The notes under the pieces: model-generated | The model's database searches: none | The model's input: only the letters and a program-made list of their open reading frames with translations | Told to the model about the DNA's origin: nothing | Program-made: the position numbers and the translations under genes | Shown here: positions 60,645 to 64,000 of the stretch, piece after piece | Layout: each line of letters starts with the position of its first letter | How positions within the stretch are numbered: position 1 is the first letter of the stretch | Source of the DNA: CALEAR01 sp035301485 | Lineage (GTDB): Bacteria > Pseudomonadota > Gammaproteobacteria > Pseudomonadales > Alcanivoracaceae | DNA length: 64,000 nucleotides | Direction: 5' to 3' | Assembly (NCBI GenBank): GCA_035301485.1 | Contig: DATGUF010000013.1 | Location: 15,299 to 79,298 of the forward strand

Positions 60645-62024
60645 ATGCTTAAAAAATCACCTGGAAAAAAAATGCGTACGGCTTTGGTTGGGCTGCCTTT
60701 AGCAGCAGGGCTTTATTCTGGCGTTGCTGTTGCTGCTATGGGTAACTTAGCCACCACCTACGGCATTCTGCCCAGTGATGTGGCTTCCGCCCAGGCTCTT
60801 TCAATGTTTAACGAGCAAGTGTCGGCGGTGTATTACAACCCAGCAGCACTGGCTAAAGATTCCCGCGGCGAATTAACCCAAGGGCTGATGCACGCAGACC
60901 ATAGTTTAAAGGCCAACAGCCTAGGTGGAGAAGCGCCGCTAAATCGCCCCTCTAGCGTAATTTTTGATAAGCCAACGCAGCAAATCTTGTTGGGCATGAA
61001 AACTAACCTCTCTAATTTGTCGCACATGGAGCACCCCACTTATTTGGGTATTATGATGGGTGTGGAAAAGTACGGCGGCGAGATGATGGCCTTTTCCTCA
61101 GGCACTTCCGCGCAAGGGCAATACCTTGAATATGGGCGTCAGCCGCTGTTCTTAAGCGCTGGGGTGGGCACTAAGGTGTGGCGCGGTATTGATGCCGGCT
61201 TATCCTTGCGGGTGACCTTGCATGCCGAAGCAAAACTAGTGGCTACCTCTGAGCTAGATGGTTCTTCATCGCATCAAGACATGGATGTATCTGCGGTGCC
61301 GTCGTTGAAGCCTATTGTTGGCCTTAGCGTGGATTGGGGCGAAACGTTGTGCCCGCAAAAAAACTGTTGGTTTGAGGGCATGGAAACGGCTTTTAGCTAC
61401 CGCGATTCCTCTAATACACACACCACTGTAGATTCCTATATCACCATCGATGGCATGCTGCCCGACCCAGGCATGAATTTGCGTATTTTAACCTTGGATT
61501 CCTACCAGCCTGCTATTGCAGCGCTGGGTTTTCAATATAAAACAGATAAATGGCGTGTGGGTGCTTCTGTGGAACATCAGGCATGGTCAGACTTAGGCGA
61601 TGAAATGAAAAAAGATACGCTTGCTGATCAAGCCGCTGTAAAAGAAGGCAATCGTGAAGGTGTTGAATTCCGTGACATTGTTGTACCGCGTATTGGTGCT
61701 GAATTTAACGTAACAGAGCACATTAGCGTAACGGGCGGCTTGGCCTTTAGCCCCACCCCTCTCAAAACCCGTGATTCTTTAGATATGAACTTGCTCGATG
61801 GTGATAAAACCATTCTGGGCCTCGGTGTTTCTGCGGAATACCCCACCACTCGTTTCTTTACCTACCCTGTGCGTTTTGATCTCGGTTACCAGTACCAGAA
61901 AATTGATAAAGAGCAGTACAACCTGTTTAGCACGCGCTATGACGAAGGCCGCACCTCGTACGAAACCGTTGAAACCACCGGTGATGTGCACGTATTCACT
62001 GGCTCTATGACGCTCAAGTTCTAA
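60645..62024 (+). CDS. FadL/OmpP1-type outer-membrane transporter
   Basis: A 459-residue outer-membrane beta barrel of the FadL/OmpP1/TodX family, which takes up long-chain fatty acids or hydrophobic compounds. The signal peptide spans about 1–31 (GVAVAA-MGN). The N-terminal plug-like region contains LSMFNEQVSAVYYNPAALA, the family NPA motif. Alternating beta strands run to the C-terminal Phe (GSMTLKF), which fits barrel insertion. AAAAGG precedes the ATG. The next gene, a lipoprotein, is 10 bp downstream, so they form an operon. Confidence 0.9.
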   Translation: MLKKSPGKKMRTALVGLPLAAGLYSGVAVAAMGNLATTYGILPSDVASAQALSMFNEQVSAVYYNPAALAKDSRGELTQGLMHADHSLKANSLGGEAPLNRPSSVIFDKPTQQILLGMKTNLSNLSHMEHPTYLGIMMGVEKYGGEMMAFSSGTSAQGQYLEYGRQPLFLSAGVGTKVWRGIDAGLSLRVTLHAEAKLVATSELDGSSSHQDMDVSAVPSLKPIVGLSVDWGETLCPQKNCWFEGMETAFSYRDSSNTHTTVDSYITIDGMLPDPGMNLRILTLDSYQPAIAALGFQYKTDKWRVGASVEHQAWSDLGDEMKKDTLADQAAVKEGNREGVEFRDIVVPRIGAEFNVTEHISVTGGLAFSPTPLKTRDSLDMNLLDGDKTILGLGVSAEYPTTRFFTYPVRFDLGYQYQKIDKEQYNLFSTRYDEGRTSYETVETTGDVHVFTGSMTLKF

Positions 62025-62034
62025 GAGGTTTTAA

Positions 62035-64000
62035 ATGAAATACAGAATGTTAACAGCCGTCGCCGCCGCAGCTTTGCTGGCGGCGTGCGGGGGCGAAGAC
62101 CGTAAGATGAGCTATGCCGAAATTCAAGGGAGCTGGGCAGACGCCGAGCTCTTTTATAGCTTTCCTTACCATGGGCAAGCAAACGTATCGCTAAACACGC
62201 CGTTGGTGTTGCGTTTTTCAGATGAAGTGGCAGGGAGGCTTAGCCCAGACAATATTAAGCTGGTTAAGAAAAGCGATGACAGCCCAGTTAAATGGCGCAC
62301 CGGACAGCCGGATATCGTTGATGGCGGCCGCGGCATAGTGCTGTACACCGCCCATGGATTAACGGCTAACTCAGAATACTGTGTTAAATTTGATGGCCTG
62401 AAATTGGCCACAGGCACGGCTAAGTTGCCAAGTAATGGCTTTTGTTTTAACACCCGCGTGGCACCCGAAAAGCGCGGTAGCTTGGCGGAATATGGTGCAA
62501 ATGATGCGCTTGAAATTGCCAAGATTTTCCCGAGCTTAGATAACAGCTCTGAGCCCGTAATGGATTTCAGCACTATCCGTGTGCGTTTTAACCAACCAGT
62601 TAAAAATACGCAAGTGGCTTACGGCGACCAAGTTAAGCTTGAGCAAGGTGGTGAACTTGTTGATGCTGTATTGCTAGTGAAGCGCAACCTAATGACTATT
62701 GCGCCGAAACAAACTTTAACGCCGGGCAAACAATACACGCTCACCATCGATGGCGTAGAAGCGCAGTACAAGGAAGAGCAATTAGGTACAGAAACATATA
62801 CCTTCACACCACAAAACTCGCAGCCAAGAACCATATTGGCGCAAAACACGGTGGAAGCACGTGATAGAAGCAAGCTTGATCCTGCTCTTCTCAGCCCTTG
62901 CCAAGTGCTAGAAGGCGTTGAAGATCCCATTAAATCGCCTCTAACAGATCAGGCCATTAACTGCGTGCCCATGGAAGCGGTGTTGCTAGGCGATAAAGAC
63001 TCCACCATGCAGTACGGCGATATATTTGCTGAGTTAGCTTTTTTGCCTGACTTTGTGGAAGTGTCGCCACTGCGTGTACCACGCGGTAGCTTGTTGTTGG
63101 GTACCAATATTGATGTTCGTGTTGCCGGTGTAGTGAATGCTAATGGCGACCGAGAACTTACTGTAGAAGATGCTGTCAATAATCCTGGCATCATGAAAAC
63201 AGGCGATGTGTCGGTGTCGTTTATTTCTGATGCCACGGGCTACCTGTACAGCAACCCCTACAGCTCAGATCCAGAAGCACCGAAGCAAGTGAAGCTGTTT
63301 ATGGATCTCGCCATGACCACAGAGGGCATGTCGCCTAACGCTTCGCTCAGCCAAAATTTGCTACACGTAGAGCTGAATGGCATGGCAAGCCTAGATGGCA
63401 AGAGCATGCAAATTGATGCTGTGGGCATTGTAGAACCCGATGTGTTAGGCACAGAGGTAGCTTTTGGGTTCTTAAGTTTCCAAATGAAATCGTACCCGCA
63501 AAGCGATATGGCGGAAGTGTTTGCCCAGCAAGTTGATGCTCTAAAAGACTGGGAGTCAGCTTCTGGCCCTAAAGTGTTGTCGGTGTACCCGCCAGAGGGT
63601 GAATACATGCTCTCCAGTGATGCTATCACCCTGCACTTTAATGCGCCGTTAGATCCTTCCACCATCAAAGTAGATGAGACATTATTGCTTACTTCAACTG
63701 ACGATTCGGAGCTAACTCCTACAGATGTTGAGTGGTACTTAGATGGCGCCAGTGTGGTAGTCAAGAAAAAGGGCGGTTTTGAAGCTAATGCTGAATATGA
63801 ACTGCAACTTACTGAGGGCATTAAAGGGTTGCCCTTCCCTGAGGTAATAGACGATAAAAATGAAGTGACAGATGCCGAACGCCGTTATTTCGCAGAGCAA
63901 GGTGAAGGTAAACCTATAACACCCGTAAACCGCACTTTCTCTGTGGCGTTAGCCGATGATGGCGTAGTAGCTGCCAGTGAGTTTAACTACTCTGGCCACA
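62035..64000 (+). CDS. Large Ig-like (Big_5-type) lipoprotein, truncated by window end
   Basis: An open frame runs from ATG at 62035 to the window edge, 655 codons so far, with GAGG upstream. A lipobox LLAAC (Cys about 18) marks a lipoprotein. At least three Big_5-like beta-sandwich segments are visible: NTPLVLRFSDEV (about 57–68), DFSTIRVRFNQPVKN (about 178–192) with GKQYTLTIDGV, and SSDAITLHFNAPLDPSTI (about 525–542) with NAEYELQLTEG. The function is unknown. Its tight coupling with the FadL-type barrel suggests a partner at the outer membrane or surface, possibly a lipid-handling accessory; this is inference. Confidence 0.85.
   Translation, partial: MKYRMLTAVAAAALLAACGGEDRKMSYAEIQGSWADAELFYSFPYHGQANVSLNTPLVLRFSDEVAGRLSPDNIKLVKKSDDSPVKWRTGQPDIVDGGRGIVLYTAHGLTANSEYCVKFDGLKLATGTAKLPSNGFCFNTRVAPEKRGSLAEYGANDALEIAKIFPSLDNSSEPVMDFSTIRVRFNQPVKNTQVAYGDQVKLEQGGELVDAVLLVKRNLMTIAPKQTLTPGKQYTLTIDGVEAQYKEEQLGTETYTFTPQNSQPRTILAQNTVEARDRSKLDPALLSPCQVLEGVEDPIKSPLTDQAINCVPMEAVLLGDKDSTMQYGDIFAELAFLPDFVEVSPLRVPRGSLLLGTNIDVRVAGVVNANGDRELTVEDAVNNPGIMKTGDVSVSFISDATGYLYSNPYSSDPEAPKQVKLFMDLAMTTEGMSPNASLSQNLLHVELNGMASLDGKSMQIDAVGIVEPDVLGTEVAFGFLSFQMKSYPQSDMAEVFAQQVDALKDWESASGPKVLSVYPPEGEYMLSSDAITLHFNAPLDPSTIKVDETLLLTSTDDSELTPTDVEWYLDGASVVVKKKGGFEANAEYELQLTEGIKGLPFPEVIDDKNEVTDAERRYFAEQGEGKPITPVNRTFSVALADDGVVAASEFNYSGH

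Noticed and set aside
60490..60702. Small plus-strand open frame upstream of the FadL-type gene
   Set aside because: It covers the palindrome and the real fadL start in a different frame and has no recognisable features.
1..64000. CRISPR arrays, prophage, transposons, integrons or toxin–antitoxin pairs
   Set aside because: I read the window for regularly spaced repeats, transposase or integrase motifs and small paired genes, and found none I could support.

Overview
The window is chromosomal DNA of a free-living gammaproteobacterium, roughly 50% GC by eye. No phage, insertion sequence, integrase, CRISPR array or plasmid gene is visible. Two blocks keep the gene order of Pseudomonas-type genomes: gatBAC–mreBCD–maf–yhdP–tldD–yjgA–pmbA–rapZ–ptsN–hpf–lptBAC–kdsCD–mlaC–ibaG–murA–hisGDC–degS, and ychF–pth–rplY–prs–tRNA-Gln–ispE–lolB–TPR–hemA–prfA–prmC. 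The rest is a fatty-acid and lipid gene set. Together this suggests a lipid- or alkane-using marine relative of the Pseudomonadales/Oceanospirillales (Alcanivorax-like). That placement is an inference.

Layout. 1–3.5 kb: a large MscK-type mechanosensitive channel. 3.6–7.7 kb: the gatCAB amidotransferase operon with a crotonase attached. 8.0–18.4 kb: cell-shape genes mreBCD, then maf, yhdP, the tldD/pmbA protease pair and yjgA. 18.4–20.1 kb: hpf-ptsN-rapZ. 20.3–23.6 kb: the Kdo/LPS-transport operon kdsD-kdsC-lptC-lptA-lptB. 23.8–29.2 kb: mlaC, ibaG, murA and hisGDC. 29.2–31.5 kb: a guanidinium exporter, a DegS/AlgW protease and a Nif3-like protein. 31.5–41.6 kb: translation, PRPP, isoprenoid, lipoprotein-sorting and haem genes, with one tRNA-Gln(TTG). 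41.6–53.8 kb: lipid metabolism, with a MaoC hydratase, AraC regulator, two-domain FabG, thiolase, TetR regulator, FadH, and a tandem pair of acyl-CoA dehydrogenases. 53.9–64 kb: an OmpA-like protein, a DEAD-box helicase, the cis/trans fatty-acid isomerase Cti, and a FadL-type porin followed by a large Ig-like lipoprotein cut by the window edge.

Themes. Envelope biogenesis (LPS transport, MlaC, LolB, Cti, OmpA, MreBCD) and fatty-acid use (FadL import, FadH, acyl-CoA dehydrogenases, reductase, hydratase, thiolase) dominate. Against the usual order several genes are absent where expected: rpoN (between lptB and hpf), npr (after rapZ), rng and the nitrilase gene (around yhdP), and mlaFEDB (around mlaC).

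The most notable observations are a probable ATT start codon for mreC, an intrinsic terminator between mreB and mreC, an orphan mlaC, an acyl-CoA dehydrogenase that has lost its catalytic Glu and sits beside an intact one, a dyad operator between tetR and fadH, a perfect 16-bp palindrome upstream of fadL, and a long structured leader before the DEAD-box helicase gene. I did not find a clear new defence or mobile system; the window is largely housekeeping plus lipid metabolism.
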